Of a stretch of 21,652 bases of DNA, positions 1-8,399 are shown in pieces. A program made the translations under genes and the position numbers. The DNA is from a virus: positions 1 to 21,652 of the IMG/VR virus record IMGVR_UViG_3300030329_001897; one strand, 5' to 3'. The notes beneath the pieces were generated by a model, which had not been told where the DNA came from, did not search any database, and saw only the letters and a list, made by a program, of their open reading frames with translations. Each line of letters begins with the position of its first letter. The first letter of the stretch is position 1.

Positions 1-662
1 GCAGTACTTTTACTTGTAGCAGTTGCTGTAGCCTTATCAGTTTCGTATGCAGTTGTTGTATCGTAAACAGTAGTTGTATCTGTTGCATACGAAGTATTTG
101 TAGCAGTTGCTTTACTAGTGTCTGTCGTTCTAGTAGTTGCTGTAGCATAAGCAGTCGTTGTATCAAAAGCTGTTGCAGTTGCATACGTTGTAGTAGTATC
201 GTATACAGTTGTCGTATTTGTAGCGTATGCAGTTTGTGTAGCAGTTGCAAAAGCTGTTGTTGTATCATACGCAGTAGTAGTAGCTATTGCTGTGTCTGTA
301 GTTTTAGTAGTTGCTGTAGAACTAGTAGTATCTGTAGTTGCTGAAGTATTAGTATCAAAAGTTGTGGTAGTACTTCCGCTTGTAGCTATTGTAGTATCAG
401 TATCATACGTTGTAGTTGTGTCAAACGTAGTAGTTGTATCATACGTTGTAGTTGTATCAAAAGCAGTTGTTGTACTTCTACTCGTTGCTGTAGCTCTGTC
501 TGTATTATAAATAGCATTAAAGAATGTCATTAAATCTGTACTACCTGTTGTATTTACTTTTACAACAGCGTAATTTACAAATTTGATAGTACCATCAGCT
601 GCCTTTATATGCACCTGCTTTGGTGTCTCTATCGAATCTCCATCCCAAATCTTGAGAGTCAT
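1..662 (-). CDS. Thr-rich hexapeptide-repeat virion protein, partial
   Basis: Open from an ATG at 662 to the left edge of the window, so the C-terminus is missing; about 220 residues are visible. The start follows a GGAGAGGA ribosome site and lies 17 bases after the tail-fibre stop. The first 65 residues look like a small folded domain (it opens MTLKIWDGDSIETPKQ). The rest is almost only Thr, Ala, Ser, Asp and Tyr/Phe in a loose six-residue repeat of the form TTTxYD or TTTxFD, for example TTTAFDTTTTYDTTTTFD near residue 75. No cysteine and few charged residues other than Asp. Its place directly after the fibre gene, in the same operon, suggests a fibre-tip, adhesin or tail accessory protein. 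Similar Thr/Ser/Phe repeats occur at the ends of marine phage structural proteins. The function is inference; that the frame is coding is well supported. Confidence 0.75.
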   Translation of the reverse strand, partial: MTLKIWDGDSIETPKQVHIKAADGTIKFVNYAVVKVNTTGSTDLMTFFNAIYNTDRATATSRSTTTAFDTTTTYDTTTTFDTTTTYDTDTTIATSGSTTTTFDTNTSATTDTTSSTATTKTTDTAIATTTAYDTTTAFATATQTAYATNTTTVYDTTTTYATATAFDTTTAYATATTRTTDTSKATATNTSYATDTTTVYDTTTAYETDKATATATSKST

Positions 663-679
663 TTTCTAGTCCTCTCCTA

Positions 680-3361
680 TTATACAACGTACCATACATG
701 ACCAGTTCTTTTACCGCTTCCTGATGTTGGTGCAGAAGTTGTAATAGTAAATCTGTCTGAATCAAAGTCAGTCATTGCTACTTGTTTCATTGTTCCGTTA
801 TCGTTGACTACTAATCTGTCTCCGTCTGCAAGTGTTGTAGAACTAGCGGCAGTTCCTCCGTCCATTATATTTAACTCTGCCGCAGTAGCATCTACCGCTG
901 CTAATTTTGTAAAGTCTGCTTGGACTAAACCAGAAACACCATCTAACAAGTTTAATTCTGCCGCAGTACTTGAAACTGCTGTACTTCCTAATACTAATTG
1001 TCCGTCTGGAATAACTGCTCTAGCCGCACCACCAAGAATTAAGTCGTCTTCTGATTCATCCCATAGCATATATGCACTAGCAGTAGCACCAAAGAATTTA
1101 ACATCGTATCCTGTATCGTCAACACCTACAGTAACAGTATTATCTATTTGTACTGCTCCATCAATATCAACAGCATCTAAATTAGTTGTGCCATCTATGT
1201 CTGCATCACCTGAAATATCTAAACTTCCTGCATCTAATTCGCCAGTTAAAGTTACATTTCTAAACGAACCTATATCTTTATTGCTATCTACAACAACCCC
1301 AAGACTAGCAGAAACTGTTCCTGCTGTTACTCCATCAAGAACATTTATTTCAGCAGGAGTAGCACTAATTTGAGTTGTAGTAGCCGCAGCTAAGACTGGA
1401 ATATATCCGCCTTGATTTATTAAATATTGTGTGTGATCTGATGTAGGATCTACTATAGAAAGAGTAGTTTCGTTTGCGTCCGCAGTTGCTCCTTCAAAAA
1501 TAATTGCGTTCTGCGCATTCATTGTAACAGTATCAACAGTTGTTGTTGTACCTGCTACTGTAAGATTAGGAACTAGTAGTTCTCCTGAACTTGGATTGTA
1601 TCTTAATGCTCCTGTATCGTCTAACAAAACATTGCCTGTTCCTTCATCATGGAAGACTACAGGGAAATTAGTGTTTGCTGTGCTATCTGTAACTGTTACT
1701 TTAGACGCAGTACCTGTTGTGTCCTGGTTTAGTGTTCCAATTACAAAGTCAAGTGTGTTGTCTCCGTCTTCATAAGTAACTGTAATACCAGTTTCAGTGT
1801 TAGAGCCAACCATTGCGCCAACTGTGTCGGCAATGTATTCATTTAAAGCTACATCGTCTATTGTTATCGCGTCAGCTTCTAATGTTCCGTCTATATCGGC
1901 ATTTCCTGAAATATCTAAACTTGTTGCGTCTACTTCTCCTGCAACAGTTACTACACCACTTGACAATGTTATTAAATCTGTATCTCCTGTGTGTCCAATA
2001 ACTGCGCCATCAATTACAACATTATCAACAGTAAGTGCTGTAAGAGTTCCAAGACTTGTAATGTTTGTTTGTGCTGCTGTATTTAGCGTACCTGCTAATA
2101 GTGTAGTAGTTAATAAACCACTAGAAGGATTATAGGTAAGTCCAGTATCGCTTTCTGCTCCTTGACTTCCAGTAGCACCATCTACAAAGATTGGGTATAC
2201 TGTTTCGTCTGTGGAGTTATTAGCTGAAATTGTAATGTTATCAGCAGTTCCTGTAGTGTCTTGGTTAAGTGTACCAACTGTAAAGTCTAATGTATTGTCT
2301 CCATCTTGATAAGCTACAGTTATTCCTGACTCAGTATTGCTTGATACCATCGCACCAACTGTATCAGCTATGTATTCGTTCAGAGCTGTTCCGTCTACTG
2401 TAATAGCATCTGCTTCCATAGTGCCATCAACATCTACATCAGTAGAAACAGTTACACTACCTGTTACCGCTAAAGTACTACCATTATATGTTAAACCTGA
2501 TTCAGCATCTAGTTCTGTTGTTGTAGCACCTACTGTAACAAGTTCATTCTCAGTAGCATTATTAAGTGCTGTAACTGTTCCTGTAGCTACAAAATCAAGA
2601 GTATTGTCTGAATCATCGTAAGTAACTGTAATATTTGTCTCAGTATTAGAAGTTACCATTGCTCCTACAGTATCTGCAATATATTCGTTTAATGCAGTTC
2701 CGTCTACTGTATAAGCATCCGCTTCAAGAGTTCCGTCAATATCTGCGTTACCACTTATATCTAAAGTAGCAGAAGTAAGCGCACCACCTATTGTCAAATT
2801 ACCTGAACTAGGATTATAAGTAAACCCTGTGTCTGTCTCTCCTCCTTGACTTCCTGTCGCTCCGTCTACAAATAGTGGATATACAGTTTCGTCTGTAGAA
2901 TTATTGGCGCTAACTGTAATAGACGTTGCTACGTCTGCTGTGCCTGTAACATCTCCTGTTAATGGACCAGCAAAAGCATCAGAAGTTACTGTACCATCAA
3001 AATACGCATCTTTAAATTCTAAAGAACTTGTTCCTAAATCAATATCATTATCTGTAACAGGAACAATAGCTCCATCTTGTATTCTAATCTGTTCTACAGC
3101 AGCACTAGAAACCTCTACAAAGAATCCCCATCTATTATTAGAGTCATCTACTACTATTTTATTAAGGAAATCTAAATCTCCTATTTGAGGAACATTACCG
3201 CCTTGACCTGCTGTACCATCGTGTCTGTGTCCTGTACTTGACGCACTACTTGAACTATAAATAAATGCGTTTACTAATTGATCGTATTCATTATTAAATA
3301 GTGCGGCAGTAATGGTATCGCCATCACTAAATGAACTTTGCCTTGTATAACTTTGTGCCAT
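680..3361 (-). CDS. Tail fibre protein with duplicated modules
   Basis: 893 residues. The N-terminus (residues 10-60, FSDGDTITAALFNNEYDQLV then GHRHDGTAGQGG) resembles the virion-attachment end of marine phage tail fibres. The body is beta-rich and repetitive. Unit A (DISGNADIDGTLEADA, then ALNEYIADTVGAMV, then DNTLDF) is at about residues 200-257, 305-360 and 481-540, with a remnant near 713-730. Unit B (NNSTDETVYP, then FVDGATGSQG, then TYNPSSG) is at about 145-190, 375-415 and, decayed, 551-593. Three short AELN-type motifs ending LLDGV or similar occur at 669-677, 800-809 and 827-834. The C-terminus ends GHVWYVV. Such long repetitive proteins form trimeric fibres that bind the host surface. 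The start has GGGGAG about ten bases upstream and follows the upstream gene by three bases. Receptor-binding role is from family and position. Confidence 0.8.
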   Translation of the reverse strand: MAQSYTRQSSFSDGDTITAALFNNEYDQLVNAFIYSSSSASSTGHRHDGTAGQGGNVPQIGDLDFLNKIVVDDSNNRWGFFVEVSSAAVEQIRIQDGAIVPVTDNDIDLGTSSLEFKDAYFDGTVTSDAFAGPLTGDVTGTADVATSITVSANNSTDETVYPLFVDGATGSQGGETDTGFTYNPSSGNLTIGGALTSATLDISGNADIDGTLEADAYTVDGTALNEYIADTVGAMVTSNTETNITVTYDDSDNTLDFVATGTVTALNNATENELVTVGATTTELDAESGLTYNGSTLAVTGSVTVSTDVDVDGTMEADAITVDGTALNEYIADTVGAMVSSNTESGITVAYQDGDNTLDFTVGTLNQDTTGTADNITISANNSTDETVYPIFVDGATGSQGAESDTGLTYNPSSGLLTTTLLAGTLNTAAQTNITSLGTLTALTVDNVVIDGAVIGHTGDTDLITLSSGVVTVAGEVDATSLDISGNADIDGTLEADAITIDDVALNEYIADTVGAMVGSNTETGITVTYEDGDNTLDFVIGTLNQDTTGTASKVTVTDSTANTNFPVVFHDEGTGNVLLDDTGALRYNPSSGELLVPNLTVAGTTTTVDTVTMNAQNAIIFEGATADANETTLSIVDPTSDHTQYLINQGGYIPVLAAATTTQISATPAEINVLDGVTAGTVSASLGVVVDSNKDIGSFRNVTLTGELDAGSLDISGDADIDGTTNLDAVDIDGAVQIDNTVTVGVDDTGYDVKFFGATASAYMLWDESEDDLILGGAARAVIPDGQLVLGSTAVSSTAAELNLLDGVSGLVQADFTKLAAVDATAAELNIMDGGTAASSTTLADGDRLVVNDNGTMKQVAMTDFDSDRFTITTSAPTSGSGKRTGHVWYVV

Positions 3362-3364
3362 GTT

Positions 3365-4999
3365 TTATTGTCTCCCCGATGGTACGTAATCTATATATAA
3401 TCCGTTAATTGTATAAGGTGAATTTTGATTATCACTAAAAATTCTAAAATAGTTTGTTTGTCCACTTCCTTCTACAGTCTGTCTAACCATAGGATCTGTT
3501 TGTCCTCCGAAAGTGTATCCTCCTGCTGTTCCAAAAGTAGCTGTTCCAAATAAAGAAGGACTATCAACAGCTAATGTGTAATCTCCAGGTTGAGGCGAAT
3601 CTAAACTATCAAAATTATATTTAATCCTTAGTTTAGTATCTACAGTTCCTTCAGGAGTAATAGAAACTTTAACATACTTTAGAGTTTTTAAAGTTCCTAG
3701 ATCTCCGTAGTCTATATCAGGAGTTTGATATTTAGAAATAATATTAAGAGCGTTACCTGCTGTATCTAATAAGTTATCTCCTGTATCGTGCAAATAAACC
3801 TTACCTGCATAATCTCCATGATAATAACGCTCTACTCCATCTGCATCAAAGCCAGAAGTAGAGGCAGAACTCGCGTCTATACCTACAGTTTCAGACCATT
3901 GAAAATTTGTAAATCCTTGATCTGTTGTTTTAAGAGTTCCTATTATTCCTCTCGATGAACCGCCTGTAGTAGAGCTTCCGTAATATAAACGATATTGAGC
4001 TTTATCTCTAATAACCATACTACTTACATTATAAGTACCTATGTTATCTGCTATATTTTGAATTACTGGCTGAATTGCTCTACTAACTGTTCCTAATTCA
4101 ACGTCACCAATTCTTGCTGTACCTGCTAGTGTTCTTATACCATCTGGAGCTAAGAATACTAAATCACCGCCAATCTCTTGAATACTTCTTCCGTCAAGAC
4201 AGCCTATGTTTCCTGTAATTGGCTGTACTGCAATAGTATCAGAATTGTTTATATTTATTAATTTCCAAATACTGTTTTTACAAAATATAATTAAGTCGTC
4301 ACGAAATGTTCTTAATCCTACAACTTGGTCATCTAATACAATACTTCCTCCATTTGGAAAATCGTCTATATCACTAGCTTCACTATAATGTATTGTATTA
4401 GGCGCTGTAGCTCCTCCTGCTACAACTAAATGTCTATCGTGCATTACACAAAATTTAGGGTATATAGTTCCGCTAACTGTTATTTCTTTTGCGTAAAAAG
4501 TTCTATTGCTTAATGCTCCTGTTCCTGTCATTTTAAAATAGAAAGGCTTTGCACCAGAACCTTCGTCAGTTATTATTACTTCACCATATTGAGTATCACC
4601 TTCGTAAAGAGTAAAATGTGATAAACTTTGAGAAGTTCTAGTTAAAGTACTTCTACCTGTAAAAGTACTATAATTATCTCCACTCGCTGATACGCTGTCT
4701 CTATTAATTTGTAGCCAAGTTATACCATCTAAAGTAAAATATATATTAGTTCCTGAACAGGCAATTAAACCATCTCCATAAACTAAAAGACCTAATATAT
4801 CGTTATCAGTATTAGGATTAGTAGCGCTAGATCCTCCAAATAAAGAATATCCATTTATTCTTCGATAGCCTCCTGCTAAATCTACTTCAAAATTTTCTAA
4901 TACAGTAGCAGCTCCTGGCTTTCTAAGCATCTCTATAGGACTAGCAGATCTATCAAGTCCTCCTTCACAAGCAATAGCAAAAGGCTGAGAATTTGACAT
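3365..4999 (-). CDS. Probable tail nozzle / needle-type tail protein
   Basis: 544 residues. The N-terminus (ACEGGLDRSASPIEMLRKPG followed by an aromatic and Gly-rich stretch, GGYRRINGYSLFGG) is the pattern of podovirus tail proteins that stack below the adaptor, such as P22 gp10 (stabilisation factor) and T7 gp12 (tail tubular B). Repeated beta-blades with motifs such as LLVYGDGLIA, HDRHLVVAGG and FRDDLIIFCK fit a propeller-like fold. No transmembrane segment or catalytic motif is seen. It follows the adaptor gene with a TAATG junction (stop and start share one base at 4999), implying translational coupling. The place between adaptor and fibre supports a nozzle or tail tube role. Whether it is closer to the P22 or T7 type cannot be told by eye. 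Confidence 0.7.
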   Translation of the reverse strand: MSNSQPFAIACEGGLDRSASPIEMLRKPGAATVLENFEVDLAGGYRRINGYSLFGGSSATNPNTDNDILGLLVYGDGLIACSGTNIYFTLDGITWLQINRDSVSASGDNYSTFTGRSTLTRTSQSLSHFTLYEGDTQYGEVIITDEGSGAKPFYFKMTGTGALSNRTFYAKEITVSGTIYPKFCVMHDRHLVVAGGATAPNTIHYSEASDIDDFPNGGSIVLDDQVVGLRTFRDDLIIFCKNSIWKLININNSDTIAVQPITGNIGCLDGRSIQEIGGDLVFLAPDGIRTLAGTARIGDVELGTVSRAIQPVIQNIADNIGTYNVSSMVIRDKAQYRLYYGSSTTGGSSRGIIGTLKTTDQGFTNFQWSETVGIDASSASTSGFDADGVERYYHGDYAGKVYLHDTGDNLLDTAGNALNIISKYQTPDIDYGDLGTLKTLKYVKVSITPEGTVDTKLRIKYNFDSLDSPQPGDYTLAVDSPSLFGTATFGTAGGYTFGGQTDPMVRQTVEGSGQTNYFRIFSDNQNSPYTINGLYIDYVPSGRQ

Positions 5000-5769
5000 T
5001 AGGTTACTCTGACTCTATCGTCTGCTATATATTTAGGAGCAGGACTTAAAAGATTAGATCTCATTTGTCTTAATCCTTTTTTATAATCGTCTAAAGCAAA
5101 AGCAGCTCCTTGAGAATTATCCTTAAATTGATGCATATAGTATCTTGCTCTTGCTAGTAATACAGGAGTATACATATCTGGAAATACTACATTGTCTCCG
5201 TGTGCGCTTAATGCTGTAGGTAAATCCCAAGCAAAAAACCAAATTTTATAAACTTTATCAGGTATTGGACTTATTCCAAATTTTCTACCATCTGTGCTTC
5301 TAAATACAACATTAGGTGTTCCCCACGTTTGAGTATCAGCATCGTCTACGTTTTCTGCTTCTCTTCTAAAATCTTTCCAGTCTTCAAGAGTTACAAATCT
5401 AAGGTTCTTACTAGTATAAGGAGCAGACTCTCCGCTTACTCCTATAGTAGTCATATAAAAGTCATCCCAATTAACAGCTCCATAATCGTTTGCTACTGAA
5501 CTTGACGATGCCTTCAATTCATACCAACGTGTTCCAGCGACAGTTTCAACACTAACGTTTCCGTATAAAGGATCTGTTGCTCCACTTTCTCCAGTAGCTA
5601 GAAAAGTCCAGCGAGGTTCAGAAGTTACTATATCACTATATGCTCTATTTATACAGTCTTTTACATGAGCCTGTATTCCTAAAGCACTACTAAAATTAGA
5701 CGAAGTTAAAGGTACTTCGTTTGTTTCTCTAAGTAGTTCGTTTGTTAATGTTAAAAATGAAGTTGCCAT
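4999..5769 (-). CDS. Head-to-tail adaptor (T7 gp11 / P22 gp4-like)
   Basis: 256 residues. It starts MATSFLTLTNELLRETNEVP and continues with a helical stretch containing CINRAYSDIVTSEPRWTFLA (residues 38-57). This arrangement, a short N-terminal helix then a conserved Trp near residue 54, is typical of podovirus adaptor or tail tubular A proteins that form a dodecameric ring under the portal. A later LEDWKDFRR and WGTPNVVF region and a helical C-terminus (ALDDYKKGLRQMRSN) also match. In family members the ring links the portal to the nozzle, here the next gene, with which it shares a TAATG. The assignment is from motif memory and context only. Confidence 0.65.
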   Translation of the reverse strand: MATSFLTLTNELLRETNEVPLTSSNFSSALGIQAHVKDCINRAYSDIVTSEPRWTFLATGESGATDPLYGNVSVETVAGTRWYELKASSSSVANDYGAVNWDDFYMTTIGVSGESAPYTSKNLRFVTLEDWKDFRREAENVDDADTQTWGTPNVVFRSTDGRKFGISPIPDKVYKIWFFAWDLPTALSAHGDNVVFPDMYTPVLLARARYYMHQFKDNSQGAAFALDDYKKGLRQMRSNLLSPAPKYIADDRVRVT

Positions 5770-5778
5770 CTATTTCCC

Positions 5779-6006
5779 CTAACAAGGTTTAGCTTTTTTC
5801 ATGCTGTTCTTTACAGCTTTTCCGCCTGAAGAAAACATCATTCTATTTTTAGGAGATTTTTTTCTAACTTTATTTATAGGTCCTTTTTTAGATTTAAATG
5901 TAAATTTCCCTCTTGGAATAGGTGTAGGTCCTGAAGGCGGTTTTGAAGGTGTCTTACCCTTACGTTTTTTATGAGGCATTACGTAGCCTGGAATTAATGT
6001 TGTCAT
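5779..6006 (-). CDS. Small very basic protein
   Basis: 75 residues, extremely rich in Lys and Arg (for example HKKRKGKTPSKPP near the N-terminus and NKVRKKSPKNR in the middle) with Pro and Ser; no hydrophobic segment. The ATG at 6006 is preceded by AAAAGGGG at good spacing, which favours it over the in-frame ATG nine codons later. It lies three bases after the 58-residue gene and nine before the adaptor gene. Near its end it carries FSSGGK, matched by FSSGGS in the gene at 6199-6378. It may be a nucleic-acid-binding or virion-packaged protein, but no family is recognised. Confidence 0.65.
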   Translation of the reverse strand: MTTLIPGYVMPHKKRKGKTPSKPPSGPTPIPRGKFTFKSKKGPINKVRKKSPKNRMMFSSGGKAVKNSMKKAKPC

Positions 6007-6009
6007 TTA

Positions 6010-6186
6010 TTACCCCTTTTGCCTGTTGTAGTTTTTTTGTTGTTTACCAAAGATTCTATCCCAACCTTTGCTATATAATTCTTTGTCTTTTTTACTTAGG
6101 TGCTTTCCTGCTAAACCTAATTTTCTATTGCCCTTCTTTTTATTTTTTAAAATGACTGGTCTTGAATCTGTGGATATTTGTGGCAT
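6010..6186 (-). CDS. Small basic protein, 58 residues
   Basis: An ATG at 6186 opens a 58-codon frame ending TAA at 6010-6012. The protein begins MPQISTDSRPVILKNKKKG and then has a charged helical stretch (GKHLSKKDKELYSKGWDRIF). It is basic and lacks membrane segments. It fills the space between two other small basic genes with gaps of 12 and 3 bases, on the coding strand, and no other frame explains the interval. The ribosome site is weak (AGTAGAATAAT before the ATG). No family recognised; a capsid-associated or DNA-binding role is only a guess from charge and position. Confidence 0.6.
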   Translation of the reverse strand: MPQISTDSRPVILKNKKKGNRKLGLAGKHLSKKDKELYSKGWDRIFGKQQKNYNRQKG

Positions 6187-6198
6187 ATTATTCTACTT

Positions 6199-6378
6199 TT
6201 AATTAGGTTTTTGTACTGATCCGCCAGAACTAAATTTCAATCTAAATACTCCAAAAGGACCACTTAGTACTTTTTGAGCTTTACCTGCACTCTTTTTACT
6301 CGCTGATTTATTCTCGGTTGATGCTGTTGTGCCACCTGATACAGCTTTTTTGGCTACTTTGCTTATTTTTTTACTCAC
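6199..6378 (-). CDS. Small basic protein, 59 residues, GTG start
   Basis: A GTG at 6378 with a good AAAGGAAA ribosome site opens 59 codons, ending TAA at 6199-6201. The N-terminal half is Lys, Ser and Ala rich (MSKKISKVAKKAVSGG and KSASKKSAGKA), reminiscent of disordered histone-like tails; the C-terminal half ends FRLKFSSGGSV. The FSSGG motif recurs in the gene at 5779-6006. It is the first gene after the coat protein and its hairpin. The use of GTG and a length below 60 residues make it easy to miss. Function unknown. Confidence 0.6.
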   Translation of the reverse strand: MSKKISKVAKKAVSGGTTASTENKSASKKSAGKAQKVLSGPFGVFRLKFSSGGSVQKPN

Positions 6379-6399
6379 TATATTTCCTTTAATTTAAGA

Positions 6400-6440
6400 G
6401 TATGGGGAGGAGTACTCCGATAGAATACCCTCCCGCATAC
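6400..6440 (-). terminator. Strong hairpin after the coat gene
   Basis: A long imperfect hairpin starts about 20 bases after the coat stop. Arms: GTATG (6400-6404) with CATAC (6436-6440); GGGAGG (6405-6410) with CCTCCC (6429-6434), one bulged G at 6435; then GTACTC (6412-6417) with GAATAC (6423-6428), one mismatch; loop CGATA. On the transcribed minus strand the hairpin is followed by CTCTTAAATT, not a clean U-tract, so it may be a partial terminator, an RNA-stability element or a processing site that keeps coat mRNA abundant relative to downstream genes. Confidence 0.6.
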
Positions 6441-6460
6441 ATTGGTTGCTTTAACTAAGA

Positions 6461-7459
6461 TTAGTCGATAGCATAGAAAGCAGACACAAGAGCTTCGCTA
6501 CGAAGTACATCAGCGCCATAGACGTGAAGACCTCTAACGATGTCACCAAAACTGTCAGGATCACGAAGAACCTCAGTTTGTGTGATAGCTTGTGCTGTAG
6601 CTGCGGCTGAGATATGTCCAGCTATACATTTACCACTTGCTGTAGAAGCAGCGGCAATGTTATTAGATTTATACATATCAAAACCACGCAACTTTCCGCT
6701 TGATACTAAGCCATTTCTAAGAGAACCTTGACCTGCGTTGTAGTCAACTGACATTAGTTTTGAACTAGACTGAGCTAGTTGCTCGTACCATGAAGGAGGA
6801 GCAACAAACCATCTTCCTTCTTCAGGAACATTTTGCTCGTCCAATAGTCTAGCCATAAATGCCATTACATCAAGGGGATCAGCTCCAGTACCATCAGAAC
6901 CTGTTAGGTCGATAGAATTAGAACCACCTTGATGCTGCCCCATTGTTTGAGTAGCCGCCGCCGCATCAGCACCTAACACATGGTCAGGTGAAGAGCTAGA
7001 GACTCCACTAAACAATTCGGCAATAACACCTTCGTCAAAAGCATCTTTAAGAGCGTAAGCCGCAGAAGAGGATGCTACCTCTTTCCAGTTTACGTGAGAC
7101 ATAGATTTCTCAATGTCATCTACTTTGAATTTGAAAGCGTTTGCTACATCAACAGTAAGGGTTTCTTCAACGTCAGTCAACTTAGTCTGTGTCACGTCCG
7201 CACCTCTTTCATACTGATAAACAGTAATTGTAGGTTCTTTGACGATTCTCACAGTATCACCAAAAGCAGAAATCTCACCAGAATAATCGGTGTTAGTGAT
7301 TGCTTCAGCTACTGAGGCTTTTCTAAAAAAGTTAAGTACCTTCTTGGAATAAACCTTAGGCATGAAGAATGCATTAGTTTGTCCACTTTCGGAGTTCGCA
7401 AAGTTGCCGTTAGTATCAGTCGACTGCTCGAATAAAGCGTCAGATTGATTATAAGCCAT
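6461..7459 (-). CDS. Major capsid protein (P22 coat-like)
   Basis: 332 residues. Early segments (FFMPKVYSKKVLNFFRKASV, then FGDTVRIVKEPTITVYQYER, then KLTDVEETLTVDVANAFKFK, then VDDIEKS) follow the order seen in P22 gene-5-type coat proteins: an N-terminal arm, a strand with G-D-T-V-R-I, and the K-F-x-V-D-D-I segment. The C-terminus has alanine-rich helices and ends in a conserved-looking strand. It is expected to form the icosahedral shell with an HK97 fold, assembled on the scaffold encoded just upstream. A likely ribosome site, GGTGA, lies five bases before the ATG. Codon use is noticeably more GC-rich than in neighbouring genes, consistent with high expression. The exact coat family is uncertain. 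Confidence 0.85.
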   Translation of the reverse strand: MAYNQSDALFEQSTDTNGNFANSESGQTNAFFMPKVYSKKVLNFFRKASVAEAITNTDYSGEISAFGDTVRIVKEPTITVYQYERGADVTQTKLTDVEETLTVDVANAFKFKVDDIEKSMSHVNWKEVASSSAAYALKDAFDEGVIAELFSGVSSSSPDHVLGADAAAATQTMGQHQGGSNSIDLTGSDGTGADPLDVMAFMARLLDEQNVPEEGRWFVAPPSWYEQLAQSSSKLMSVDYNAGQGSLRNGLVSSGKLRGFDMYKSNNIAAASTASGKCIAGHISAAATAQAITQTEVLRDPDSFGDIVRGLHVYGADVLRSEALVSAFYAID

Positions 7460-7491
7460 TTAAGTCACCATTAAATGTTAAAGGTTAATAT

Positions 7492-8382
7492 TTAACCACG
7501 AACTCTACCTTCGTCTAAAGCCTTATCTATCTCTGATTCGAGACGATCAAACTCATCCATAGGTAGTGCCGCGATCTCCTCCTGAGTCCAAATTTTAGGT
7601 TCTGATGTAGCATCTACAGTAGTAGTCTTTGTGGATACCATATCAGCAGCCTTTGAGCTTGAACTCTTAGACTTATTACGAGTTTGTTTTTTCTGAGAAG
7701 CGTCAAGTAAACCAACGTCTTGCTTAAATAAATCAATAGCTCGACTTGCTAAACGAACATTATGTGGGTTGTTGTACACCCAGGTCTGAATATCTTCTGG
7801 TTGTTCTTTTGCCCAGTCATGAAAGTCATCACTGTCTCGAATGTCTGCAAAATCAGGATGCTTATTAAGCAATTCAGATTCAGCTTCTTTTCTTAGGGCT
7901 ACAGCTTCTCTTTCTTCCAAAAGTTGAATCTTAGCAGTTAATTCTTCTACTTTAGATTCGCTTTGTAAGTGTGAAACTGTTTCAACAACATCATAAACTT
8001 CAGGATATTGTGCCTTAAACTTTTCAAGTTCTTCCGCAGTTTTAGGAGCTTTGTACTCAGGTCGCGAAGCTGTTGCTTCTTGAATAAGTTCTTGCTCCCT
8101 GCTTCTAAATTCGTTAAGTTTAGAATCATAATGTTTTTTAAGATCATCATACCTTTTTTTATAGTTAGGCTTTTTATAGGGCTTGGAATCTTGCGTAGCT
8201 TCTTGTTTTTCCTCTTCTTCAGTTTCTTGAACTTTAGGTTGAGGTTCAACAAATAAACTAGTAGCGTCTAAGCCTTCTTTAGGCATAACATCCTCCGTGT
8301 GCCAAGATTTCTTTGCATTATACGGATTAGGCATGGGTTCATTTTGAGTTTCTTCAGAAACTACATTTTCGTTATCAGTCAT
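7492..8382 (-). CDS. Capsid scaffolding protein
   Basis: 296 residues, acidic and highly charged, predicted helical. Residues 1-80 are disordered and Glu/Gln-rich; a coiled coil runs from about residue 80 to 175 (KKRYDDLKKHYDSKLNEF; VEELTAKIQLLEEREAVALR). A small domain follows (LLNKHPDFADIRDSDDFHDW, then YNNPHNVRLASRAIDLF). The C-terminus ends with a short helical acidic region after Lys/Ser-rich KKQTRNKSKSSSSK. Internal scaffolds of P22-like phages have this composition and sit directly before the coat gene, as here (32-base gap). The ATG follows an excellent GGAAGGAG ribosome site. It should nucleate procapsid assembly and then leave. Confidence 0.75.
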   Translation of the reverse strand: MTDNENVVSEETQNEPMPNPYNAKKSWHTEDVMPKEGLDATSLFVEPQPKVQETEEEEKQEATQDSKPYKKPNYKKRYDDLKKHYDSKLNEFRSREQELIQEATASRPEYKAPKTAEELEKFKAQYPEVYDVVETVSHLQSESKVEELTAKIQLLEEREAVALRKEAESELLNKHPDFADIRDSDDFHDWAKEQPEDIQTWVYNNPHNVRLASRAIDLFKQDVGLLDASQKKQTRNKSKSSSSKAADMVSTKTTTVDATSEPKIWTQEEIAALPMDEFDRLESEIDKALDEGRVRG

Positions 8383-8399
8383 TTTACTCTCCTTCCTTT

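Noticed and set aside
292-510. Val-rich plus-strand frame opposite the Thr repeats
   Set aside because: It is the antisense of the Thr codons; a Val/Ser-only peptide with no ribosome site.
804-2621. Plus-strand frames opposite the tail fibre gene
   Set aside because: They mirror the repetitive fibre codons, lack ribosome sites and give low-complexity Ser/Thr/Val/Pro proteins.
7947-8256. Two Lys/Leu- or Phe-rich frames overlapping the scaffold gene
   Set aside because: Shadows of the Glu/Lys-rich coding sequence in other frames.
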